A stretch of DNA of 8,945 nt from an uncultured Clostridia bacterium. GTDB lineage: Bacteria > Bacillota > Clostridia > Oscillospirales > Ruminococcaceae. The notes beneath the pieces are model-generated. The model was not told the origin of the DNA. It did no database searches and saw only the letters and a program-made list of their open reading frames with translations. Within the stretch, counting starts at the first letter, position 1; every line of letters begins with the position of its first letter. The DNA is taken from NCBI GenBank assembly GCA_945931735.1, contig CAMEPN010000041.1, positions 1 to 8,945 of the forward strand. Direction: 5' to 3'. This document shows, one piece after another, positions 1 to 6,608 of this stretch. Both the position numbers and the translations under genes were made by a program.

Positions 1-55
1 TTTTTGCGGCGGCAGCAAAATTTGTAAAAATTTTGCGCATTCAAGCCGCAAAAAT
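1..55. repeat. 55-bp palindromic repeat, copy 1
   Basis: Identical to positions 155-209 over all 55 bases. Each copy is a nested inverted repeat. The outer arms TTTTTGCGGC (1-10) and GCCGCAAAAA (45-54) are perfect complements. Inside them GCAAAATTT (15-23) pairs with AAATTTTGC (28-36) across a GTAA loop. The copy begins at the window edge, so it may extend further left. Compact self-complementary repeats of this kind resemble MITE or REP-type elements. No transposase or target-site duplication is visible. Confidence 0.85.
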
Positions 56-92
56 CCGAACCGAAATCCACCCCGCAAAAGAACAGCCCCCC

Positions 93-152
93 CGCATTTT
101 TTCGTTTTCGCGAAGCGAAATCGAGGACGACCGTCCTCGAAGAAAAAATGCG
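93..152. other. Branched stem-loop between the two repeats
   Basis: An 11-bp outer stem (93-103 with 142-152, CGCATTTTTTC and its complement) encloses two adjacent perfect hairpins: TTTCGC-GAA-GCGAAA (106-120) and TCGAGGAC-GACC-GTCCTCGA (121-140). Together they would form a three-way junction as RNA or a branched cruciform as DNA. It lies between the two 55-bp repeats and has no credible reading frame. A similar TTCGC-GGA-GCGAA hairpin occurs at 2503-2515. It may be the body of a small mobile element or part of a structured leader; the sequence does not decide which. Confidence 0.6.
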
Positions 153-154
153 AG

Positions 155-209
155 TTTTTGCGGCGGCAGCAAAATTTGTAAAAATTTTGCGCATTCAAGC
201 CGCAAAAAT
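155..209. repeat. 55-bp palindromic repeat, copy 2
   Basis: Exact second copy of 1-55, offset by 154 bp in direct orientation, with the same nested arms (155-164 with 199-208; 169-177 with 182-190). It ends 75 bp before the start of the secreted-protein gene, so it may lie in or near that gene's leader. A TATTAT at 236-241 could be a -10 box, but no matching -35 is present at 16-18 bp, so no promoter is called here. Confidence 0.85.
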
Positions 210-284
210 AAGCAACCTTTTTTGTTTCTGCCGGGTATTATAGGCAAGAGCAAAAAAACAAACCGCGAAACGGAGGTATAACAT

Positions 285-2342
285 ATGAAAAAAGCTCTAA
301 GCATAACACTTGCGGCGCTGACCGCCGCGTCAACCTGCATCTGCGCATACGCAGACAATAACGCGTCAACCGAAAATAAGACAGTGCTCGCAATGGTAAA
401 GTCCCGCGTGAGCGTGCCCGAGGAGCTGTCCGAGTTCACTTACAGCAAAAATATAAACGGCCCCGTGAACTCTTACACCTATACATGGACATCGCCCGAC
501 GGCTTGGAAGATTATTCCTCGCTCAGCGTCTGCGCCTACGGAAATATAATCACCTCGTATGACATTTATTGCAATAACAGATGGGAGTATAACGAGAACG
601 GCTCCCTCGCGAAAATGTCCGGCGACGAGCTTTATGCTACTGCCCTCGAAAAAATAAAACAGCTCAACCCCACCGCGTATACCACTATCAAGGTCGACCG
701 CGACAGCCTGAATATGAGCCTGTACAGAAATACCGCCACTTTCCGAATTTACAGGGTAAAGAACGGTATCCCCGTAACCAGCGACACAGGCTCGATAACC
801 CTCAATAAGAATACCGGCGAGCTTTACCGCTTCAATATCAACTGGCACCCTAAAGCCTCTTTCCAAAAGCCCGACAGCGTTATCTCTGCTGAGGAAGCAG
901 AAAAGGCTTACGCAGATATGATAGCCATTAAGCCCGTCTATGTCCTTAAATATGACCCCGAAACAGATTCCTATTCTACCGGTATCGAGTATACTCAGAC
1001 CGATTACGGCGATATAAACGCGTTCACCGGCGAAAAGAGCGATTTCGACGCCGACGCATATTACGACGATAATATGTTCGACGAAGAAACCTGCGAAGCA
1101 GACGACGCCGGAAACCCCGAAACCGGCTTCACTCCCAAGGAGCTTGAGGAGCTTAATAAGGAGCTTCCCTACGGCAACGCCGAGGAAGTCGTAGAGCTTG
1201 TGAAAAGCAATAAATACCTTACGTGGGACGACGAGCTTACCGTAAGCAGCGATTACCTCTCCAAAACCGATAACGGCAACTCCACCCGCTATCTGTATTC
1301 CGTCTATTTCTCCAATGAGTCCGAGTTCTATTCAAGCAGCAGCAAGGAACTTGTGTTTATGAGCGTTCAGCTGGACGCAGAAACAGGCGAGCTGTTGTAT
1401 TACAATTTCTCCGACGGAAACTATGACCCGAAAATAATGAACTACGACCTCGAAAAGGCAGATAAGCTCGCCGATAAAATACTTAAAAGCCTCTCCCCGA
1501 AGCATTATAAGGTGTATGAAAGCACAGAATCCTCCGTTTCTGAGTTTAACAGATATGTCTACGGAAGCAGCCATTATTACGCCCGCACCGTAAACGGCAT
1601 TGAGTCCGAGTTTGATACCGCCTGCGTAACCTTTGACAAGGATATGCGCCTGACAAATTACAGCATAAGCTATACCGACGTTAAATACGTTTCTCCGAAA
1701 ACAATGCTCTCCGAAGAACAGATAATGGAGAAGTATTACGAAAACTCCCCCCTCGAGCTGACATACCTCGTTAAAACAGGAAAAACCAAAACCGCCAGCG
1801 TACTTGTTTATACGGAAGATGATTACCTGCGCTATGACGCGTTCACAGGCGAGCCTGTATATAACCGGAACTATTCGGCAGGCGATAACGACCTGAGCGG
1901 TATCACCGACAGCGCGCTCCTCAAAAAAGCAAAGGTTCTCGACGATAACGGCGTTCTGATCAGCACCGAAAAGATCTCCCCGACCGATACTGTAACCGAT
2001 GGCGACTTTACCCGCATGGTAAATTACCTCGTTTCCGGCAGCAGATTTTATGTAGACGAGCTTGCAGTGCTCCCGAGCGGTCAGCAGCTTGATACGGAAA
2101 CAAAGCTGACCCGCGCCGACGCAATGTACCTGTACACGTCAATTATGGCGGGTGATAAAGTGGCACAGCTCAAGGGCATATTCAAGTCCCCGTTCACCGA
2201 CGTCCCCGACACCGACCCGAATATAGGCTACTATGCAATAGCATACGCCCTCGGCGCAGCCGGCGGCACGACCCTTGACCCAACCTCCCCCTACACCTAC
2301 GCAGACGTTATCAATTTAGTATACGACTCCCTCTGCAAATAA
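285..2342 (+). CDS. Secreted YcdB/YcdC-like two-repeat protein with C-terminal SLH-like segment
   Basis: A 685-residue exported protein of unknown function. The start is supported by GGAGG at 272-276, 8 nt upstream of the ATG. Residues 1-23 form a signal peptide (Lys-Lys, hydrophobic core, AYA before Asp24) with no lipobox. The mature protein has two similar halves, about 35-250 and 298-524. Each runs through a strand-rich start, a helix (SGDELYATALEKI; DLEKADKLADKIL), a PepSY-like segment (RVKNGIPVTSDTGSITLNKN; RTVNGIESEFDTACVTF), a second helix, and a closing AFTGE. This matches the YcdB/YcdC (DUF4901-type) architecture. An acidic linker (about 253-285) separates the halves. Residues 608-685 resemble one and a half S-layer homology motifs (LTRADA; FTDVPDTDPNIGYYAIAYALG). 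Fewer than three SLH motifs makes wall anchoring uncertain. The gene stands alone with its own terminator. PepSY-type domains are often linked to protease inhibition, but that role is not shown here. Confidence 0.85.
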   Translation: MKKALSITLAALTAASTCICAYADNNASTENKTVLAMVKSRVSVPEELSEFTYSKNINGPVNSYTYTWTSPDGLEDYSSLSVCAYGNIITSYDIYCNNRWEYNENGSLAKMSGDELYATALEKIKQLNPTAYTTIKVDRDSLNMSLYRNTATFRIYRVKNGIPVTSDTGSITLNKNTGELYRFNINWHPKASFQKPDSVISAEEAEKAYADMIAIKPVYVLKYDPETDSYSTGIEYTQTDYGDINAFTGEKSDFDADAYYDDNMFDEETCEADDAGNPETGFTPKELEELNKELPYGNAEEVVELVKSNKYLTWDDELTVSSDYLSKTDNGNSTRYLYSVYFSNESEFYSSSSKELVFMSVQLDAETGELLYYNFSDGNYDPKIMNYDLEKADKLADKILKSLSPKHYKVYESTESSVSEFNRYVYGSSHYYARTVNGIESEFDTACVTFDKDMRLTNYSISYTDVKYVSPKTMLSEEQIMEKYYENSPLELTYLVKTGKTKTASVLVYTEDDYLRYDAFTGEPVYNRNYSAGDNDLSGITDSALLKKAKVLDDNGVLISTEKISPTDTVTDGDFTRMVNYLVSGSRFYVDELAVLPSGQQLDTETKLTRADAMYLYTSIMAGDKVAQLKGIFKSPFTDVPDTDPNIGYYAIAYALGAAGGTTLDPTSPYTYADVINLVYDSLCK

Positions 2343-2355
2343 CAAATAACACCAA

Positions 2356-2387
2356 TGCGGCAGCCCGAAAAGGCTGCCGCATTTTTT
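2356..2387 (+). terminator. Intrinsic terminator of the secreted-protein gene
   Basis: A perfect 10-bp GC-rich stem, TGCGGCAGCC (2356-2365) with GGCTGCCGCA (2372-2381), has a CGAAAA loop and is followed by six T residues (2382-2387). It begins 14 nt after the stop codon. Confidence 0.93.
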
Positions 2388-2593
2388 ACACCACTCCGTC
2401 CCTCGCCCCACGCAGCGCGCTTCAAAATTGAGCGTCTATCGTGAGTGAAATCATTGGATAATGAGGGCGGCTGAGAGAGCCTAAGGAAAGCATATACTAT
2501 CCTTCGCGGAGCGAAACACACCTTAAAACGGAAAGGGGCGGAAACGGTCGGAAAGAGGAGAGGGAGAGGGGAATTGGGGTGCGGGGGAAAACC
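2388..2593. other. Gene-free spacer with G-quadruplex motif
   Basis: No credible gene is seen. Short minus-strand frames here have low-complexity Pro/Arg/Ser-rich translations and no convincing ribosome binding site. The right half is strongly purine-rich on the plus strand. It contains four G-runs with short loops at 2562-2587 (GGG, GGGG, GGGG, GGGGG with loops AGA, AATT, TGC), which fits the standard G-quadruplex pattern. The 11-mer AGGGAGAGGGG occurs at 2561-2571 and again at 2597-2607 inside element A. A small hairpin TTCGC-GGA-GCGAA lies at 2503-2515. Confidence 0.6.
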
Positions 2594-2752
2594 CGTAGGG
2601 AGAGGGGAGAACCACGGTTCTCCCCTTTCCCGAAGGGTGTTCGCCCCGCTTCCCGTGTGACAACACAGAAATTACAAATAAACAAAGAAAAGTGGTTCAA
2701 GGCACCGCCTTAATACCCATTAAGCCCGACGGTGCTAAAGCGTCAATTTTGC
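2594..2752 (-). repeat. Structured inverted element, copy A
   Basis: The reverse complement of this stretch aligns nearly end to end with 8757-8910; '-' means only that it is inverted relative to copy B. Conserved blocks are GCAAAATTGACG, GCACCGTCGGGCTTAA, ATTAAGGCGGTGCCTTGAACC, ATTTCTGTGTTGTCACACG, CCCTTCGGG and CTCTCCCTACG. Read on the plus strand it holds a long hairpin (GGGGAGAACC 2604-2613 with GGTTCTCCCC 2616-2625, extended by GGGAGA 2598-2603 with TTTCCC 2626-2631) and a small CCC-GAA-GGG turn. A GTGT-GACA-ACAC hairpin follows. The last fold has an outer stem 2701-2707/2730-2736 and an inner stem CTTAAT 2709-2714 with ATTAAG 2719-2724. No open reading frame or transposase is present. 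It lies about 20 bp beyond the purL terminator. It could be a dispersed intergenic repeat or a structured RNA. Confidence 0.85.
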
Positions 2753-2771
2753 GATAAAAGACTAAGGCAAT

Positions 2772-2798
2772 AAAAAGGGAGAGCCTTTAAGCCCTCCC
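2772..2798 (-). terminator. Intrinsic terminator of purL
   Basis: On the minus strand GGGAGGGC (2798-2791) pairs with GCTCTCCC (2784-2777) across a 6-nt loop, followed by a run of five T residues (2776-2772). One pair is G-U on the minus strand but would be an A-C mismatch on the plus strand, which favours minus-strand function. It starts 11 nt after the purL stop codon. Confidence 0.88.
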
Positions 2799-2809
2799 AA
2801 AAACATTTA

Positions 2810-5800
2810 TTATCCGAAGTAGTCAACGCCGCCCTTGAACAGAAGCTGCTCCTTGTTGCCGTCAACATTGGTGCAGGTGTTGCCGGTAATACGCTCGGTG
2901 TGACCCATCTTGCCAAGCACGCGTCCGTCGGGCGAGATGATACCCTCGATAGCGCACATGGAGCTGTTCGGGTTGAACGCAACGTCCATTGTGGGGTTGC
3001 CCTTGAGGTCAACGTACTGCGTAGCGACCTGCCCGTTTTCAACGAGCTTCTTTATAACCTCGTCGCTCGCAACAAATCTGCCCTCGCCGTGAGATATCGG
3101 TATCGCCGCAACATCGCCAACCTTGCAGTGCATGAGCCACGGGCTCTTGTTCGTGCAAATCTTCGTGTATGCAAGCTGCGACTGGTGGTGTCCGATAGAG
3201 TTGTAGGTAAGCGTCGGGCTGTCGTTGGTCAGCGGAACAATGTGCCCGAACGGAACAAGCCCCAGCTTTATCAGCGCCTGGAAGCCGTTGCAGATGCCAA
3301 GCATAAGTCCGTCGCGGTTGTACAGCATGTTCTCCACCGCTTCCTTTACCTTAGGATTGCGGAAGAACGCGTTGATGAACTTCGCGGAGCCTTCCGGCTC
3401 GTCGCCGCCGCTGAAGCCGCCCGGTATCGCGATCATCTGGCTCTGCTCAATGCGCTTCGCGAACTCGTTCACGCTGTCCTCAACGTCCTGCGCAGAAAGG
3501 TTGCGGATAACGAAAATGTCGCCTTGCCCGCCGTAGCGGTTGAATGCCCCCGCAATGTCGTACTCGCAGTTCGTTCCCGGGAATACCGGAATGAGTACGC
3601 GCGGCTTCGCGATCTTCGGCGAAACATGGTTTTGAAGTAGCTCGCAGCCACCCTTGTATTCCGCCTTTTCGGGCGCGGGCGCAGTCGGCATCTTACCCTT
3701 GAAAACAGGCTCGAGCACGTTGTCCCACTTCTCCTCCAATGCCGCAATGTCAAGCTTTACGCCGCCGCAGCTTATCTCGTACTCGGGCACGGTTTCGCCG
3801 ATAATGCGAACGCCCTCCGCTTCGCCGTCAAGCTCCAGAATGAACGCGCCGTAAACAGGCGTGAACAGCTCCTCGTCGGTAAGGTCGACCAGCTTCGCAC
3901 CGACATGATTACCGAGCGACATCTTGAATATGCCCTCGGCAACGCCGCCGTTCGCAACGCTCCATACGGAAAGCGCCTTCTTCTCCTTGATGAGCTTCTC
4001 AACGGTCTTGAATACCTTCTTTACGCTGTCAAATACGGGCAGACCGTTCTCGTCGTATTCGGGAGCAATGTAGCCGATTTTGCTGTACGGGCACTTGAAC
4101 TCCGCCGAGATGACCTCGGGAGCCTTTGCCGTCGAAACCGCGAACGAAACCAGCGTCGGCGGAACGTCGATGTCCTCGAATGTGCCGCTCATGCTGTCCT
4201 TGCCGCCGATAGCGCCGCAGCCCATCTCAAGCTGCGCCTTGTATGCGCCGAGCAGCGCCGCAAACGGCTTGCCCCAGCGCTCGGGCTTGCCCTGCGTCCT
4301 CTCGAAATATTCCTGGAACGTCAGCCAGCACTTCTCGCTCGTGCCGCCCGCCGCAACTACCTTGGCAATGCTCTCAACGACCGCGCAGATCGCTCCGTGA
4401 TAGGGCGACTGCTCGGATACCGCAGGGTTGAAGCCCCACGCCATTACGGAAGCCGTCGTTGTTTCGCCGTTAAGCACCGGAATCTTCGCCGCCATAGCCT
4501 GTACCGGCGTCTGCTGATTTCTTCCCGAGAAAGGCATGAGAACCGTGCCGCCGCCGATAGTGCTGTCGAAGCGCTGTACAAGCGCCCTCTGCGAGCATAC
4601 GTTGAGGTCGGTCACAAGCTTCTCCCAGTCCTCGGCGGTGTTTTTTCTGCCCGTCGAGTAGGATACCTTAACGGAGGGAACGGATACCTCGGTGTGCTTC
4701 TCCGCGCCGTTGGAGTTTAGGAACTCGCGGGAGATGTCGACGATAGTCTTTCCGTTCCAGTTCATGCGCAGCCTCGGCTCTTCCTTAACTACCGCAACGG
4801 GAGTGGACTCAAGGTTCTCCGCGGAAGCAAGCGCTCTGAATTTATCCACGTCCTCGGGAGCAACAACTACCGCCATTCTCTCCTGAGATTCGGAGATAGC
4901 CAGCTCGGTGCCGTCCAGACCGTCGTACTTCTTAGGAACTGCGTTCAGGTCTATCTCAAGTCCGTCCGCAAGCTCGCCGATAGCGACCGAAACGCCGCCC
5001 GCGCCGAAGTCGTTGCAGCGCTTGATAAGGCGCGTTGCCTCGGGATTTCTGAACAGGCGCTGAAGCTTTCTTTCCTCGGGCGCGTTACCCTTCTGTACCT
5101 CCGCGCCGCAGGTGTCGAGCGACTTTACGCTGTGCGCCTTGGAGGAGCCGGTCGCGCCGCCGCAGCCGTCGCGTCCCGTGCGTCCGCCGAGAAGTATGAT
5201 GACGTCGCCGGGAGCGGGTCTTTCCCTGCGGACATTCTCCTCGGGAGCCGCGCCGATGACCGCGCCTATCTCCATGCGCTTAGCCATGTAGCCGGGGTGA
5301 TATATCTCCGCAACATGACCCGTCGCAAGACCTATCTGGTTTCCGTAGGAGGAATATCCCGCCGCAGCGGTGGTGGTTATCTTTCTCGGGGGAAGCTTGC
5401 CCTTTATCGTCTTTTCAACGGGGAGCAGCGGGTCGGAAGCGCCCGTTACGCGCATCGCCTGATATACATAGGAACGTCCCGAAAGCGGGTCGCGGATAGC
5501 GCCGCCGAGGCAGGTCGCCGCGCCGCCGAACGGCTCTATCTCCGTCGGGTGATTGTGCGTTTCGTTCTTGAACATAAGCAGCCAGTCCTCGTCCTTGCCG
5601 TCTACGTCAACCTTTATCTTGACCGAGCAGGCGTTTATCTCCTCGCTCTCGTCGAGGTCGGGGAGCTTACCCTCGCTCTTGAGCTTCTTTGCCGCAAGCG
5701 TCGCAAGGTCCATAAGGCACAGCGGCTTGTTAGCCCTGCCGAGCAGCTCGCGGTCGTTCTTGTACCCCTCGTAGGTCTGTGCGATATACGCGGGCTTGAT

Positions 5801-6514
5801 GTCCGCCTTGTCGATAATCGTTCCGAATGTGGTGTGGCGGCAGTGGTCGCTCCAGTAGGTGTCTATCATGCGTATCTCGGTGATAGTCGGGTCGCGGTGC
5901 TCGCTCTTGAAATAATCCTGACAGAACTTGATGTCGTCGTTGTCCATTGCAAGCCCGTACTTGACCACAAAATCCGCAAGCTCCGCGTCGGTCTTGTTGA
6001 TGAACCCATCGAGAGTTTCGACAGTGGTGGGGATAGTGTACTTCGTTTCGAGCGTTTCGTACTTCTCAAAGCCGCATTCGCGCGATTCTACCGCGTTGAT
6101 GAGATAGTGCTTTATCTTCTCAAATTCCTCGTCGGTGAGCTTTCCGCCGATGATGTATATTTTCGCGTACTTTACAACGGGACGCTCGCCCTTGCAGAGC
6201 ATCTGGATACACTGCGCCGCCGAATCCGCGCGCTGGTCGAACTGACCCGGCAGAAACTCCACCGCGAACATACGCTCGTTCTCCGCAAGCTTAGGCAGCT
6301 CGCTGAACACCTCGTCAACAGGCGGCTCGGAAAATACCGTGGGAATCGCCTTGTTAAAATCCTCCTCCGAAAGCTTCTCCGCGTCGTAGCGATTTATAAC
6401 GCGGACGCTCTCCACCGACTTCATGCCAAGAGCCACGGTAAGGTCGGAAAGAACCGCCCCGCCGTCGACCGCAAACTGCGGCTTCTTCTCAACATAGATA
6501 CGATAAACTGCCAT
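2810..6514 (-). CDS. purL: Phosphoribosylformylglycinamidine synthase, single-chain form
   Basis: A 1234-residue enzyme of purine synthesis step 4: FGAR + glutamine + ATP to FGAM + glutamate + ADP + phosphate, in the cytosol. It is the large fused type, not split into PurS/PurL/PurQ. A PurS-like N-terminal region comes first. RMIDTYWSDHCRHTTF follows at about 215-230, then the ATP-binding ETHNHPTEIEPFGGAAT near 318-334, GGRTGRDGCGGATGSS near 443-458, FGAGGVSVAIGELADG near 503-518, and GGKDSMSG of the second AIRS-like half near 770-777. The C-terminal glutaminase starts near 971 (PRVLIPVFPGTNCEYD), with nucleophile Cys1075 in GICNGFQAL and His1142/Glu1144 in SHGEGRF. All three catalytic residues are present. 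The chosen start (MAVYRIYVEKK) has AGGAGG 6 nt upstream. An upstream in-frame ATG at 6592 would add 26 unrelated residues across that binding site. The gene ends in tandem TAA TAA codons and lies 94 bp after mtaB. No purine riboswitch or clear separate promoter is seen. Confidence 0.97.
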   Translation of the reverse strand: MAVYRIYVEKKPQFAVDGGAVLSDLTVALGMKSVESVRVINRYDAEKLSEEDFNKAIPTVFSEPPVDEVFSELPKLAENERMFAVEFLPGQFDQRADSAAQCIQMLCKGERPVVKYAKIYIIGGKLTDEEFEKIKHYLINAVESRECGFEKYETLETKYTIPTTVETLDGFINKTDAELADFVVKYGLAMDNDDIKFCQDYFKSEHRDPTITEIRMIDTYWSDHCRHTTFGTIIDKADIKPAYIAQTYEGYKNDRELLGRANKPLCLMDLATLAAKKLKSEGKLPDLDESEEINACSVKIKVDVDGKDEDWLLMFKNETHNHPTEIEPFGGAATCLGGAIRDPLSGRSYVYQAMRVTGASDPLLPVEKTIKGKLPPRKITTTAAAGYSSYGNQIGLATGHVAEIYHPGYMAKRMEIGAVIGAAPEENVRRERPAPGDVIILLGGRTGRDGCGGATGSSKAHSVKSLDTCGAEVQKGNAPEERKLQRLFRNPEATRLIKRCNDFGAGGVSVAIGELADGLEIDLNAVPKKYDGLDGTELAISESQERMAVVVAPEDVDKFRALASAENLESTPVAVVKEEPRLRMNWNGKTIVDISREFLNSNGAEKHTEVSVPSVKVSYSTGRKNTAEDWEKLVTDLNVCSQRALVQRFDSTIGGGTVLMPFSGRNQQTPVQAMAAKIPVLNGETTTASVMAWGFNPAVSEQSPYHGAICAVVESIAKVVAAGGTSEKCWLTFQEYFERTQGKPERWGKPFAALLGAYKAQLEMGCGAIGGKDSMSGTFEDIDVPPTLVSFAVSTAKAPEVISAEFKCPYSKIGYIAPEYDENGLPVFDSVKKVFKTVEKLIKEKKALSVWSVANGGVAEGIFKMSLGNHVGAKLVDLTDEELFTPVYGAFILELDGEAEGVRIIGETVPEYEISCGGVKLDIAALEEKWDNVLEPVFKGKMPTAPAPEKAEYKGGCELLQNHVSPKIAKPRVLIPVFPGTNCEYDIAGAFNRYGGQGDIFVIRNLSAQDVEDSVNEFAKRIEQSQMIAIPGGFSGGDEPEGSAKFINAFFRNPKVKEAVENMLYNRDGLMLGICNGFQALIKLGLVPFGHIVPLTNDSPTLTYNSIGHHQSQLAYTKICTNKSPWLMHCKVGDVAAIPISHGEGRFVASDEVIKKLVENGQVATQYVDLKGNPTMDVAFNPNSSMCAIEGIISPDGRVLGKMGHTERITGNTCTNVDGNKEQLLFKGGVDYFG

Positions 6515-6520
6515 ACTTGT

Positions 6521-6526
6521 CCTCCT
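6521..6526 (-). promoter_or_regulatory. purL ribosome binding site, deciding the start
   Basis: AGGAGG on the minus strand, 6 nt before the ATG at 6514. It fixes the start there and excludes the upstream in-frame ATG at 6592, which would place this site inside the coding region. Confidence 0.9.
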
Positions 6527-6608
6527 GATGTTCTGCGGCAGCGCGTGCGCCGCCGTTTTATTATGGCTGCAATATATACTATATAGATACATTGCCGCCT
6601 TTGTTTCG

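Noticed and set aside
1..209. CRISPR array
   Set aside because: Only two repeats are present, 99 bp apart, the repeat is a 55-bp nested palindrome, the spacer itself is a structured stem-loop, and no cas genes are nearby.
2297..2700. Short minus-strand frames (74 and 67 codons)
   Set aside because: One runs through the terminator into the secreted-protein gene and the other lies in the G-rich spacer and element A. Their translations are low complexity and no initiation signals are visible.
2695..2712. tRNA T-arm-like GGTTCAA inside the element
   Set aside because: The flanking bases do not form the 5-bp T stem and no acceptor, D or anticodon arms can be drawn.
3905..4720. 271-codon plus-strand open frame opposite purL
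   Set aside because: The same antisense shadow effect: low-information, Arg/Leu-rich translation, no ribosome binding site, fully inside a real gene.
6533..6555. GC-rich hairpin between mtaB and purL as a terminator or riboswitch
   Set aside because: The stem is short, no T-run follows on the minus strand, and no purine-riboswitch core is seen. It is more likely incidental leader structure.
5132..6586. 484-codon plus-strand open frame opposite purL
   Set aside because: The minus-strand PurL is unmistakable over this range, with all family motifs. The plus-strand translation is Arg/Leu/Val-rich without recognisable domains, and the frame stays open because of the codon bias of purL.
6515..6592. 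Longer purL start at 6592
   Set aside because: The extra 26 residues do not resemble the family N-terminus and would cover a perfect AGGAGG at 6521-6526 that serves the ATG at 6514.
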